A stretch of DNA of 50,306 nucleotides from an uncultured Opitutia bacterium (GTDB lineage: Bacteria > Verrucomicrobiota > Verrucomicrobiia > Opitutales > Opitutaceae). Below the pieces are notes generated by a model. It did no database searches, was not told where the DNA came from, and saw only the letters and a program-made list of their open reading frames with translations. The stretch is taken from assembly GCA_903861185.1 (NCBI GenBank), contig CAIOTK010000147.1, positions 1-50,306 of the forward strand, given 5' to 3'. A program made the position numbers and the translations under genes. This document shows positions 1 through 7,970 of the stretch, one piece after another (position 1 is the first letter of the stretch; every line of letters starts with the position of its first letter).

Positions 1-77
1 CAGATCGGCTGGTGGCGGCGGGCATACTCGGCCTCGGCGCCGGGATGGACACTCATCACGAAGGCCTTGCGGATCAT
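1..77 (-). CDS. rhaM: L-rhamnose mutarotase, N-terminal fragment (runs off window start)
   Basis: Too short for the ORF track. Reading the minus strand from the ATG at 77 gives MIRKAFVMSVHPGAEAEYAR followed by RHQPI and then a Trp codon cut by the window edge. This is the typical N-terminus of RhaM/YiiL, the enzyme that interconverts alpha and beta L-rhamnose; the family pattern is M-S-V-x-P-G-x-x-x-E-Y-x-R-R-H-x-P-I-W. His22, an active-site residue in the family, is present. The start codon overlaps the stop of the upstream secreted protein gene (ATGA), so the two are probably translationally coupled in one operon starting at the SSS symporter. Only 25 residues are visible; the family assignment is confident, the rest of the gene is unseen. 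Confidence 0.85.
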   Translation of the reverse strand, partial: MIRKAFVMSVHPGAEAEYARRHQPI

Positions 78-1828
78 TTGCGGGCGGCGGAAGCAGGTGG
101 CGGAATCGGAGGCGCGGGCGCGGCCGAGGGCCGTTCGAGCGTGGTCAGGCCGTCGAGGAAGGAATCTCGGGCCGGCGCCGCCGCCGCGGGCGCGGCCGAA
201 CCGGCGGGCGCGGGCGCATCGAGCGAGGCGCGCAGTAATTGGAAACGTTCCCGTTCGGCGGGCTCGCGGGCGAGTTTCACGCCGCGCTCGGCCATTGCCT
301 TCGCCTCGGTCGGGAAGCCGCGGCGGTGGGCGAGCAGCGCCGCCTGCTGGAGCAGCACGAGGTCGCGGGGGAACCGGTTGAGCCCCTCGATCACCACGGC
401 GAGATGCTCCGCCTGCGGGGGGACCGCGGACTGCATCCAAGTCTCGGCGATCAACCCGTAAGCGGCCGCCAGCGGCGGCGGCTGTTTGAGCGCGGCGAAA
501 AGCGGTGTCAGCACGGCGGTGACCTGCGCCTCGTCTAGGCGACCTGCCGGCGCGCCGGGCCGCTGGCGAACCTCCTCCAATCGCAGCCGGGCCAACTCGA
601 CGTGCGCGCGCGCCCGGACCGCCCCGGCCTGCGCCGCCGCCTCCAGGAAACGGCGCGCGCGGTCGCGGCGGCCAGCCTCCAGTTCGTCCAGCCCGAGCGC
701 CGCCAGCAGCCGCGGGTCCCGCTCGCCGCGCACGTAGGGCGCGATCAGGGCGTTGCGCGCGGAGTCACCGTGGCCACCTAGGCGCAGCACCTCACCCTTG
801 ATGCGCCCGACGTCCGCGTCTGCGGCCGCCCGCAGCTCGACCGGCGGCGGCGGAGGCAGCGCCTCGCCCTTCTTCGCCTGGAAACGCGTCGCGTTGTATA
901 CCGTGAACTCGCAGTGGCTCCGGATCTCGAGGGCCATCTGCCGGTAGGTCCGGTTAAAACACTCCTTGAAGAGCTGCTCGCTCAGCGGCTCGGTGCCAAG
1001 GCGCGTCACGAACTGCAGGAAGGGCTTCTGGTACTTCCGGTTGTTCCCGTAAAGGCAGAGGTGGACGAACGCGTAGCACTGGGCCTTCCAGTAACGCGTG
1101 CGCTGGCGCGGCCCCTCCGTCCGCAGCATCTCACCGAGCGGCACGAGGGCCTTGCGCGAAAGGACTTGGTTGAAGTCGCCCAGCTTCTCCGCGCCGAACC
1201 CGTCCCCGATCTGGCCAAAGGTGATCGTCTCGCGCGAGAAATCGATCGCCCCGAACAACTGCACGAGGCCTTCCTCGAACCAAGCCGGCGGCGCCTGCGC
1301 GAGTTGGCGGCGGATCAGGTGGCGGAAGTACTCGATGTAGAACGAGCGGTACGGGTCGCTTTCGACTGTCTCCGCGTCGCTGAAGCGAAGCTCCTGCAGG
1401 GCGAAGTCGACGACGATCGCGGCCCGTTCCGGGTTCTGGAGGAACAGGCTGTTCATCGCGAACCGCTCCGCCCGGTCGCGCACCGGGAGGAACTCGTCGA
1501 ACCCGCGGCCCCGGCCGCAAAGGATGAGCGCCGTCGGCACCGCGACCTGCCCCCGCGTCAGGCCCGGCATAATGATCTCGATCACCTGCTGCAGCAGCAG
1601 GAAGTCTGCGACAAAGCGCCGCGTCTCCCGCTCCGACAGGCGCGAGAGGATCTCAAAGCCCGGGATTTCCGCGTACCGCCACTCCTCGGGCGGCGGGAGC
1701 ACCCGCGAGTCGCTCACCTCGAAGACCGGCAGCTCGACGACGGGACCCGGCGCGGCCGGCGGGGCGGCGGCGGGCAGGCACGGAGCGGCGGCGAGGAGCG
1801 CGGCGAGGAGGAGGGACCGGGATCGCAT
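74..1828 (-). CDS. Secreted peptidase-MA-like protein with degenerate zinc motif (paralog A)
   Basis: 584 residues with a signal peptide (about 1-22), then the lineage-typical PVVELPVFEV segment and a region PEEWRYAEIPGFEIL that is nearly identical in the adjacent paralog. Around residues 163-192 it resembles a gluzincin (peptidase MA / DUF1570-type) core: an E-Y-containing helix followed by PPAWFEEGLVQLF, where these families have P-x-W-x-x-EGLAEYF. The HExxH zinc motif appears as IEYFR (165-169), so both His ligands are missing and catalysis is unlikely. The C-terminal half (about 350-540) is Ala/Leu-rich and looks like TPR helices (for example LAALGLDELEAGRRDRARRFLEAA). Six bases separate it from paralog B, and its stop overlaps the rhaM start. 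Function unknown; secreted or periplasmic. The low-complexity Ala/Pro tail is probably disordered. Confidence 0.85.
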   Translation of the reverse strand: MRSRSLLLAALLAAAPCLPAAAPPAAPGPVVELPVFEVSDSRVLPPPEEWRYAEIPGFEILSRLSERETRRFVADFLLLQQVIEIIMPGLTRGQVAVPTALILCGRGRGFDEFLPVRDRAERFAMNSLFLQNPERAAIVVDFALQELRFSDAETVESDPYRSFYIEYFRHLIRRQLAQAPPAWFEEGLVQLFGAIDFSRETITFGQIGDGFGAEKLGDFNQVLSRKALVPLGEMLRTEGPRQRTRYWKAQCYAFVHLCLYGNNRKYQKPFLQFVTRLGTEPLSEQLFKECFNRTYRQMALEIRSHCEFTVYNATRFQAKKGEALPPPPPVELRAAADADVGRIKGEVLRLGGHGDSARNALIAPYVRGERDPRLLAALGLDELEAGRRDRARRFLEAAAQAGAVRARAHVELARLRLEEVRQRPGAPAGRLDEAQVTAVLTPLFAALKQPPPLAAAYGLIAETWMQSAVPPQAEHLAVVIEGLNRFPRDLVLLQQAALLAHRRGFPTEAKAMAERGVKLAREPAERERFQLLRASLDAPAPAGSAAPAAAAPARDSFLDGLTTLERPSAAPAPPIPPPASAARK

Positions 1829-1834
1829 TAGGGT

Positions 1835-3619
1835 TCAGGGCCGCGACGTAGTGGCCGCGGGGGTGGCGGGCGCGGTGGCGGCCGGCGCAGGCGGCAGGGA
1901 TTCCTTGAGGCCGGTGAAGCGCTGGCGGGCCTCGGGGGTCGGCGCGTACTTCACGCCGTGGTCGGCCAAGGCGTGGGCCGACTGGAGGTCGCCGGCATCG
2001 CGGGCCAGCACCCCAGCTTGGTAGACCGTCCGCAGCCGCGTCGGAAACAGCATCGCGCCCTCGACCATCAGCTTGGCCTCGTCGCGGGTCGGCACAGTCG
2101 CGCTGCGCGCCCAAACGTCGCCCGCGACGTCATAGACGGCCGGCAGCAACGGGGGCTTGCCGTGCGCGAGCTGCAGGGGAGCGAGGACGGCACGGGTCTG
2201 GCTCGGCGCAAGTTGGGTGCCGGCTCCGGGCGCCGCGAGCGCCTCGGCCAGACGCAGGCGGGCGAGCTCTAGGTTGGCCTCGGAGCGCCGGGCGCCCCCG
2301 GCAAAGGCCGCCTCGAGGAACTTGCGCGAGCGGACCGCGTCACCGTGGCGCTGCTCGTACAAACCAAGCGCAGCCAGGAGGTAGGGGTCGCGCTCGCCGC
2401 GGGTGTACGGGGCGACCAACTCCGCCCGGGCCGGTTTTACCCGCCCGGCCAGCACCATCGCCTCCCCCTTGATTCGCCCCACCTCGGCCTGAGTCGCGTC
2501 ACGCAGCTCCACCGGCGCCGGCGGGACGATGACGTCCTCCTTCGATCGATACTCGCGATGCTGATAGACGGTGAAGTCGATGTAGCCGCGCAGCTCGATC
2601 AGCATCTGTTTGTACGTGCGGTTAAAGACCTGCCGGAACAGCTCCTCGCTCGCCGGTTCCCGCGCCAGCCGCTGCAGGAAGGTCGCGAACGGCTTCTGGT
2701 ATTTCCCGTTCAGGCCATAGAGGCACATATGGACGAACGCGTAGGCCTGCTTCGCCCAGCGGTTGTTCCCGAGCACGTTAGTCGCCTCGGAGGAATCGTG
2801 GGCCACAGCGAAAAACTTATCCAGGGGCACCAGCGCCTTGCGTTGGAGCGCCGCGTTAAAGTCCCGATCCTCCGCCGGCGCGCCCGGTAGCGCCATTGAC
2901 TCCGCGCCCTCCTCGCCCGCCCCCAGCGCGTTGATTTGCTGCACCATCGCCGCCTGCGCGGAGATGGTGTTCGGGTCCTCCAGCTTCGCGAAGGAGATCC
3001 AGCGCCGGTCGAATTCCATCCGCATAATGATCTGCGAGAGGCCCTCCTCCACCCACGCCGGCAGCCGCGGTTCGCTGCTGCTCAAAAGGTAGCGCACGTA
3101 CTCGCGGTACAGTTGCTTGTCGTGGTCGACCGAGACCATCCCCGAGTCGGTGCCCGTCGCCGCGTCGTTCAGACCATCGACGTTCAGGACGTTCAAGGTC
3201 GTCGCCTGCAAATCGATCACGATCGCCGTCTGCGCTCCCTGCTTGAGGAAGACGCTGGCGAAGCCCGCGTCGGGCACGTAACGCCCCGCCGGGATGAAGT
3301 CCTGAAACTTTCCCCGCTTCGCACAGAGGATCAGGGACGTGGTCTGCGGGTGGCGCCCGGGTTGGGGCCAGACGTGCCCCAGCGCCTGGCGAAACATTGC
3401 GAAGTCTCGCAGCAGCCGCTGCGTGGCCCGATCCGACGCGTTGCTCAGGATCTCAAAGCCCGGGATTGCCGCGTAACGCCACGCTTCCGGGGGTGGAAGC
3501 TCGCGATTGTCAGTCACCACGAACCGGGGCAGCTCGACGACGGATTCCGCGGCAGCTCCGAGTTCCGCGGCGGCCAGCGGGCCGGCCAGCGCTAGCAGGG
3601 CGACGAGGGTCGATCTCAT
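1835..3619 (-). CDS. Secreted peptidase-MA-like protein with degenerate zinc motif (paralog B)
   Basis: 594 residues from the ATG at 3619. The track start at 3835 adds 72 residues that overlap the symporter 3-prime end and hide the signal peptide MRSTLVALLALAGPLAAAE, so I reject it. It is a tandem paralog of the downstream gene: shared VVELPxF, PPPEAWRYAAIPGFEIL, LxAWVEEGLSQ, an NRTYKQM-type segment, and a TPR-like C-terminal half (LLAALGLYEQRHGDAVRSRKFLEAA). The gluzincin HExxH position reads REYVR (172-176), so the zinc site is lost here too, while the EEGL Glu (191-194) is kept. Relative to paralog A it carries an extra insert around residues 210-245. It probably sits in one operon with the SSS symporter and rhaM. 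Function unknown. Confidence 0.85.
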   Translation of the reverse strand: MRSTLVALLALAGPLAAAELGAAAESVVELPRFVVTDNRELPPPEAWRYAAIPGFEILSNASDRATQRLLRDFAMFRQALGHVWPQPGRHPQTTSLILCAKRGKFQDFIPAGRYVPDAGFASVFLKQGAQTAIVIDLQATTLNVLNVDGLNDAATGTDSGMVSVDHDKQLYREYVRYLLSSSEPRLPAWVEEGLSQIIMRMEFDRRWISFAKLEDPNTISAQAAMVQQINALGAGEEGAESMALPGAPAEDRDFNAALQRKALVPLDKFFAVAHDSSEATNVLGNNRWAKQAYAFVHMCLYGLNGKYQKPFATFLQRLAREPASEELFRQVFNRTYKQMLIELRGYIDFTVYQHREYRSKEDVIVPPAPVELRDATQAEVGRIKGEAMVLAGRVKPARAELVAPYTRGERDPYLLAALGLYEQRHGDAVRSRKFLEAAFAGGARRSEANLELARLRLAEALAAPGAGTQLAPSQTRAVLAPLQLAHGKPPLLPAVYDVAGDVWARSATVPTRDEAKLMVEGAMLFPTRLRTVYQAGVLARDAGDLQSAHALADHGVKYAPTPEARQRFTGLKESLPPAPAATAPATPAATTSRP

Positions 3620-3705
3620 AACGGAGGAGACGAACGCCGCGGGCGGAAGTTGCCCAGCCCAAAGCATCCCGGCGGCACCGGGCGCTCTCCGGCGCGGTCC
3701 GACGC

Positions 3706-5742
3706 TCAGGGCGCAGCCCAGCGGAGCAGCGCGATAAACAGCAGCACGATCGCCCCGGAAAGAGCGCAACAGGCGAGAAAGCCGATGGTGTCGACCCGAT
3801 CCCAGCGGCAGAACTCCCACTGGGAACGCGGCCACAACTTGGTGTGGTCAAAGCGGTCCGGACGACGTTCGGTTTCCGCTAGGGCCGCCTGTTCCAACTC
3901 GGGCGTTGCCCCCACCGGCGTCTTCATCCGCCCGTAGAAGCGGGCGACGCGCGCCGGGGCGGTGGGGCGTGTCACCAGGCTCACGCCGAGCAACACGAGG
4001 AACGGAAACACGGCGTCGAAGAGGAACTGCAGGGTGACGCGCTCGGTGCGGGAGCGGCCGGCTATCTCGACCCCGCAACGGGACAGCAGCCAGCACTCCA
4101 GATTGAAGCGGTTTAGGCCGGGGCCGGCGACCAGCGTGCTGGCGGGGTCTCCCGAACGCGCGCGTACCAGCTGGTTGAAGTAGACCGGGACCGACGCGGC
4201 GCCCGGGGCCCCGGCAGCGACCGTCAACGCCGGGTGATCCCGCAGGCCCGGCAAGTGCGAGGCCGTCCACGGCACCACCAGGACCACCAGCGTCGTGAGG
4301 AGGACGCACCACCACACCCCCGCAGCCGTGACGCGCCGCCAGAAGAACGTGACCAGCACGGCGGCCCCGAAGGGCAGGTTCACCGTGAGCACCAAATTGA
4401 TGATCGAGAAGAAGTCCCGCATCAGCCATCCGGCGACCGTACCGAGGACGAGCACGGCGACGATGGTGCAGCGAGCGAGGAAGACGCCCTGGGCCTCGGA
4501 AAGGTCGGGCCAGATCTGGCGGAACACGTTGCGGACGAAGAGGGAGGAGATGGCGAGCGCCTTGGCCGCGAGGGTGGACATCGTGCCCGCGATGACCCCG
4601 GCGAGCATTAGGCCCGCGAGGCCGGGGCCGAGCAGCCGGTTGGACATCGCGCCCCAAGCCGTATCGGGATCGGAGAGCCCGCCGACCCCGAAGAGCGCCA
4701 CCGCGATCAAGCCGGCGAAGGCCCAGAGGATAATCATCAGCCGCTTGAGGTACGTGCCGGAGACCCCCGAGCGCGCCGCGAACTCATCGCGGGCCGAGCC
4801 GCAAATGCCCATATTGTGGCTCAGGCCCGCATTCTGCACTACGCTCACCAGTAGAATGGCGACGAGACCGAGCACCGAAAACTGCCCGGCGCCCCCAGAC
4901 CCGAAGAGGTCGAAAAAATGGGCGGGGATCTTACGTCCCAACTCGGCCCACCCCCCAATCGCCGCCAGGCCCGTCGGGATCAGGATGACCGAAAAGGCGA
5001 TGATCAGGATGCTCTGCAGCCCCTCGTTGGCCGCGGCCGCCGCCATCCCGCCCATCACGATGTAGGTGCCTACCACCAGCGTGAACACCGCGTAGAACAG
5101 GACGTCGTTGAGCAGAGTCACCTGGCTCGTGAGCTCCCCCCGCGCCGCACGATCGCGCAACTGCTCGAGCCGGGGCTGCGCGGCCGGAGCGAGCCGGCCT
5201 TCCCGCTGCTCGCGTTCGAGCGCCTTCCATTCCCGGTAACCCTCGACCCCGGCGCGCTCGACCCCAGTCCAAGCAGCCTCCGGCTTCACCACCAGCGAGG
5301 AAGCGATCTTGTAAGCGGTGACGTTCCCGAATCCGAGGAACACGCACGCCACCAGGATCTGAAACGTGGCGTAGAAGAGGCTCAACCCGCGGCTGGCGAA
5401 TCGCTCTTCAAACAGGTCCGAGAGCGTGGTGAGCCGCACCCGGCGGAACCAAACGTTCATGAACCAGAAGTACGGGTTCATAAAGACCGTCTGGAATGAC
5501 AGCCAGCAGCCCGGGGCCCCCTGCTGGTAGACGAAGCTCGCGGTGCTCACCGCCCCCTGCGGCTCAGTCGAGTTCCCGAAGTTCAGAAAGAATTGGTACA
5601 ACTTACCCAGCCCGCGCCCCGCGAGAAAGAATCCTTCCTCGGACTTTGCCGCCCGCGACGCCCGATATCCGAGATAAAGGACCGCGAGCAGGTAGGCGGC
5701 GATGATCGCCACATCGAGGACGTGCAGGGAGCCAAGGAGCAT
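3706..5742 (-). CDS. Sodium:solute symporter (SSS family), probable sugar importer
   Basis: 678 residues, longer than the usual 500-550 of the SSS family. The track begins at a TTG (5745), but the adjacent ATG (5742) is the likelier start. Family features: an N-terminal helix VLDVAIIAAYLLAVLYLGYRAS, FFLAGRGLGKLYQFFLNFGNST near the first Na+-binding helix, TTLSDLFEERF, and a dense run of transmembrane helices to about residue 500. Two hydrophilic insertions explain the extra length: a charged helical segment (about 155-205, EWKALEREQREGRLAP) and a soluble loop (about 505-575). One more helix closes the C-terminus. It is the first gene of the minus-strand operon leading to rhaM and is divergent from a LacI-type regulator, which suggests inducible uptake of a sugar such as rhamnose. 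The substrate is inferred from context only. Confidence 0.85.
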   Translation of the reverse strand: MLLGSLHVLDVAIIAAYLLAVLYLGYRASRAAKSEEGFFLAGRGLGKLYQFFLNFGNSTEPQGAVSTASFVYQQGAPGCWLSFQTVFMNPYFWFMNVWFRRVRLTTLSDLFEERFASRGLSLFYATFQILVACVFLGFGNVTAYKIASSLVVKPEAAWTGVERAGVEGYREWKALEREQREGRLAPAAQPRLEQLRDRAARGELTSQVTLLNDVLFYAVFTLVVGTYIVMGGMAAAAANEGLQSILIIAFSVILIPTGLAAIGGWAELGRKIPAHFFDLFGSGGAGQFSVLGLVAILLVSVVQNAGLSHNMGICGSARDEFAARSGVSGTYLKRLMIILWAFAGLIAVALFGVGGLSDPDTAWGAMSNRLLGPGLAGLMLAGVIAGTMSTLAAKALAISSLFVRNVFRQIWPDLSEAQGVFLARCTIVAVLVLGTVAGWLMRDFFSIINLVLTVNLPFGAAVLVTFFWRRVTAAGVWWCVLLTTLVVLVVPWTASHLPGLRDHPALTVAAGAPGAASVPVYFNQLVRARSGDPASTLVAGPGLNRFNLECWLLSRCGVEIAGRSRTERVTLQFLFDAVFPFLVLLGVSLVTRPTAPARVARFYGRMKTPVGATPELEQAALAETERRPDRFDHTKLWPRSQWEFCRWDRVDTIGFLACCALSGAIVLLFIALLRWAAP

Positions 5743-5804
5743 CAAGGGGGAGGCGCGGCGGGCCTAGGGGCAGTTCCGGAGGCGAGGTCGACCCTCTGCG
5801 CACC

Positions 5805-5823
5805 GCAACAAGAAACGCGTTGC
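5805..5823. promoter_or_regulatory. Candidate operator in the symporter/LacI intergenic region
   Basis: An inverted repeat, GCAAC-N9-GTTGC, overlaps the 8-bp palindrome AACGCGTT (5814-5821). LacI/GalR-family operators are usually palindromes with a central CG, as here. It lies in the 121-bp region between the divergent symporter (start 5742) and LacI-type regulator (start 5864), where autoregulation is expected. Short palindromes arise by chance in GC-rich DNA, so this is tentative. Confidence 0.3.
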
Positions 5824-5863
5824 CATCGCCGGCGACGGTCGAAGTGTGCGGACAGTCCGACCC

Positions 5864-6895
5864 ATGCCGTCCGCCGCCCCCACCCTCCGCACCCTCGCGC
5901 GGGACCTCGGCCTGTCCCGCACCACCGTGTCCGACGCGTTGCGCGGCTCGGCGCGGGTGGATCCCCGGACCGCAGAGCGGGTGCGGCGCGCCGCGGAGGC
6001 GGCAGGTTACCGGCGCAATCCGCTGGCCGGCGCCCTAATGTCAGAGCTGCGGCGCTCGCGCGGGGGCGAGTTCCGCGGCGTCCTCGCGGCGGTGGACTTC
6101 CACGAGGCCCAGCGCCCGGAGGGAGCGGCCGCGTACCACGGCAAGCTCGCCCAAGGGCTGGGCGAGCGAGCCGCCGAACTGGGCTTTAAGCTCGAGCGCT
6201 TCACCGCGGGCACCGAGGGGCTGAGCGTGCCCCGGCTCGGATCCATCCTGCAGTCGCGGGGCATCAGCGCGGTCGCCCTGCTGCCCTCCTGGGTCCCACC
6301 GGACCTTTCCGCCCTCGACTGGACCCACTTCACCGGCGTTTACACAGACTATCTGATCGAGCGGCCTCGATTGCACGCTGTCTGCTCGGACCAGTACCGC
6401 TCGCTCCTCGGTGCGCTGCGGCAACTCCAAGCCCGGGGCTACCGGCGACCCGGTCTCTACCTGCAACGCCGGCAGGACGAGCGCCTGCAATTCCGCTGGA
6501 GCGCCGCGTTCCGTGCATTTCAGGAGGCCCTACCCCGCGCCGACCGGACCCGCCCCCTCGTGGTCGAGGCGTATGCGCAGCCGGCCTTCACCACCTGGTT
6601 CCAGCGGGAACGTCCGGATGTCGTCCTAAGCCACCACTCGCCCGCAATCGGATGGATGGAGGCGGCCGGCGCCCGCCTGCCCAAGACCCACGGTTTCGCC
6701 TGCCTGAACCTCGACATGGCCGACCGGCCGTGCGCGGGCCTCGACCTGCAGCCCAGCCTGCTCGGCGCCCGCGCCGCCGAGCTGCTGATCGCCCAACTGC
6801 AACGTAACGAAACGGGCATCCCCGCCTGGCCATCGACCACGATGATCTCCGCCCGCTGGACCGAGGGCCCAACCCTGCGGCCAGCGGGCAGCTGA
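5864..6895 (+). CDS. LacI/GalR-family transcriptional regulator
   Basis: 343 residues from the ATG at 5864; the track uses a GTG six codons earlier that adds nothing family-like. Residues about 8-60 form the LacI helix-turn-helix: TLRTLARDLGLSRTTVSDALRG, then RVDPRTAERVRRAAEAAGYRRNPLA, including the hinge region. The remainder is a periplasmic-binding-protein-like ligand domain that is more divergent than usual (ending ...GARAAELLIAQLQRNETGIP). It is divergent from the SSS symporter operon that ends in rhaM, so it probably represses that operon and responds to a sugar. The effector cannot be read from sequence. Confidence 0.88.
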   Translation: MPSAAPTLRTLARDLGLSRTTVSDALRGSARVDPRTAERVRRAAEAAGYRRNPLAGALMSELRRSRGGEFRGVLAAVDFHEAQRPEGAAAYHGKLAQGLGERAAELGFKLERFTAGTEGLSVPRLGSILQSRGISAVALLPSWVPPDLSALDWTHFTGVYTDYLIERPRLHAVCSDQYRSLLGALRQLQARGYRRPGLYLQRRQDERLQFRWSAAFRAFQEALPRADRTRPLVVEAYAQPAFTTWFQRERPDVVLSHHSPAIGWMEAAGARLPKTHGFACLNLDMADRPCAGLDLQPSLLGARAAELLIAQLQRNETGIPAWPSTTMISARWTEGPTLRPAGS

Positions 6896-6950
6896 ACGGT
6901 CGGATTTTGCGGCTGGCGCCCCGCCGATCCGGCCGCCTCTCTGGAGTCTA

Positions 6951-7952
6951 ATGCCCGTCCCGTCCCGCCGCGCCCGCGTCTACTCCGGCACCGCCCGCAA
7001 TCTCGCCCGCCTCGCGGGGACCTTGCGTCGCGGGGGACTCGTAGCAGTGCCGACGGAGACCGTCTACGGCCTTGCCGCGGACGCACTCGACGCCCGCGCT
7101 TGCGCCCGCATCTACCGCGCCAAGGGCCGCCCAGCGACCGACCCGCTGATCGTGCACCTCGCCGCGGCGGTTGAGCTCGAGGCTGTCGCCGAGGGGAACG
7201 CCGCAGCTCACCGGCTCGCGGACGCCTTTTGGCCAGGGCCCCTCACTATGGTCCTGCCGCGGCGGCCAGCCGTGCCCGCGCTGGTTTCTGCCGGCTTGAG
7301 TAGCGTCGCGGTGCGCGTGCCCGCCCACCCGCTCTTCCGCCGGCTCCTGCGTCTCACCGGCCGGCCCCTCGCGGCCCCGAGCGCCAACCCCTTCGGCTAC
7401 GTTAGCCCCACCACCGCGGAACACGTCCGCGCCGGCCTCGGCGGCCGGATCGGACACATCCTCGACGGAGGCCCCTGCGCGGTTGGGGTCGAGTCAACCA
7501 TCGTCGACCTCCGCGACCCGGCCCGGCCCAAGCTGCTGCGGCCCGGTGCGATCTCCCGGGCGCAGCTGGAGTCCGTGCTCGGCGTACGCGTCGCGAACGG
7601 CGGTCCGGTCGGTAGCGCGCGGCGGGCGCAGGTCGCCCCGGGCCAACTGGCCCGCCATTACAGTCCCCGCACCCCGGCGACCTTGCACGCGCGGCTCGAT
7701 CCGGCGGCGGCCGCCGCGGGTCGCGCGGACGAGGCGTGGCTTTTCCTCGCCCGTCCGCCCGGCCCCGCGCGGACCAATGTCCGCTGGCTGGACGCGCGCG
7801 GCGATTTGCGCGGCGCGGCCCGCCGGCTCTTCGCGCGCCTGCGTGAACTCGACGCCGCCGGCTACCGCCACTTGCACCTCGAGTCGGCGCCCGGCGAGGA
7901 CGGCTTCGCGCTGGCGATTAACGATCGCCTCCGCCGCGCCGCCGCCCGCTGA
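6951..7952 (+). CDS. L-threonylcarbamoyladenylate synthase (Sua5 type)
   Basis: 333 residues. It catalyses formation of threonylcarbamoyl-AMP from threonine, bicarbonate and ATP, the first step of the universal t6A37 tRNA modification. The YrdC domain (about 15-205) shows AVPTETVYGLAADAL, RIYRAKGRPATDPLIVHL and LAAPSANPFGYVSPTTAEHV, the nucleotide and threonine-binding signatures. After a linker comes the Sua5-specific C-terminal domain beginning APGQLARHYSPRTPATL, which makes this the long Sua5 form rather than the short TsaC form. It is convergent with the next gene (18-bp gap). Standalone housekeeping gene. Confidence 0.93.
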   Translation: MPVPSRRARVYSGTARNLARLAGTLRRGGLVAVPTETVYGLAADALDARACARIYRAKGRPATDPLIVHLAAAVELEAVAEGNAAAHRLADAFWPGPLTMVLPRRPAVPALVSAGLSSVAVRVPAHPLFRRLLRLTGRPLAAPSANPFGYVSPTTAEHVRAGLGGRIGHILDGGPCAVGVESTIVDLRDPARPKLLRPGAISRAQLESVLGVRVANGGPVGSARRAQVAPGQLARHYSPRTPATLHARLDPAAAAAGRADEAWLFLARPPGPARTNVRWLDARGDLRGAARRLFARLRELDAAGYRHLHLESAPGEDGFALAINDRLRRAAAR

Positions 7953-7970
7953 GGCGGTAGGCTTGGCGCG

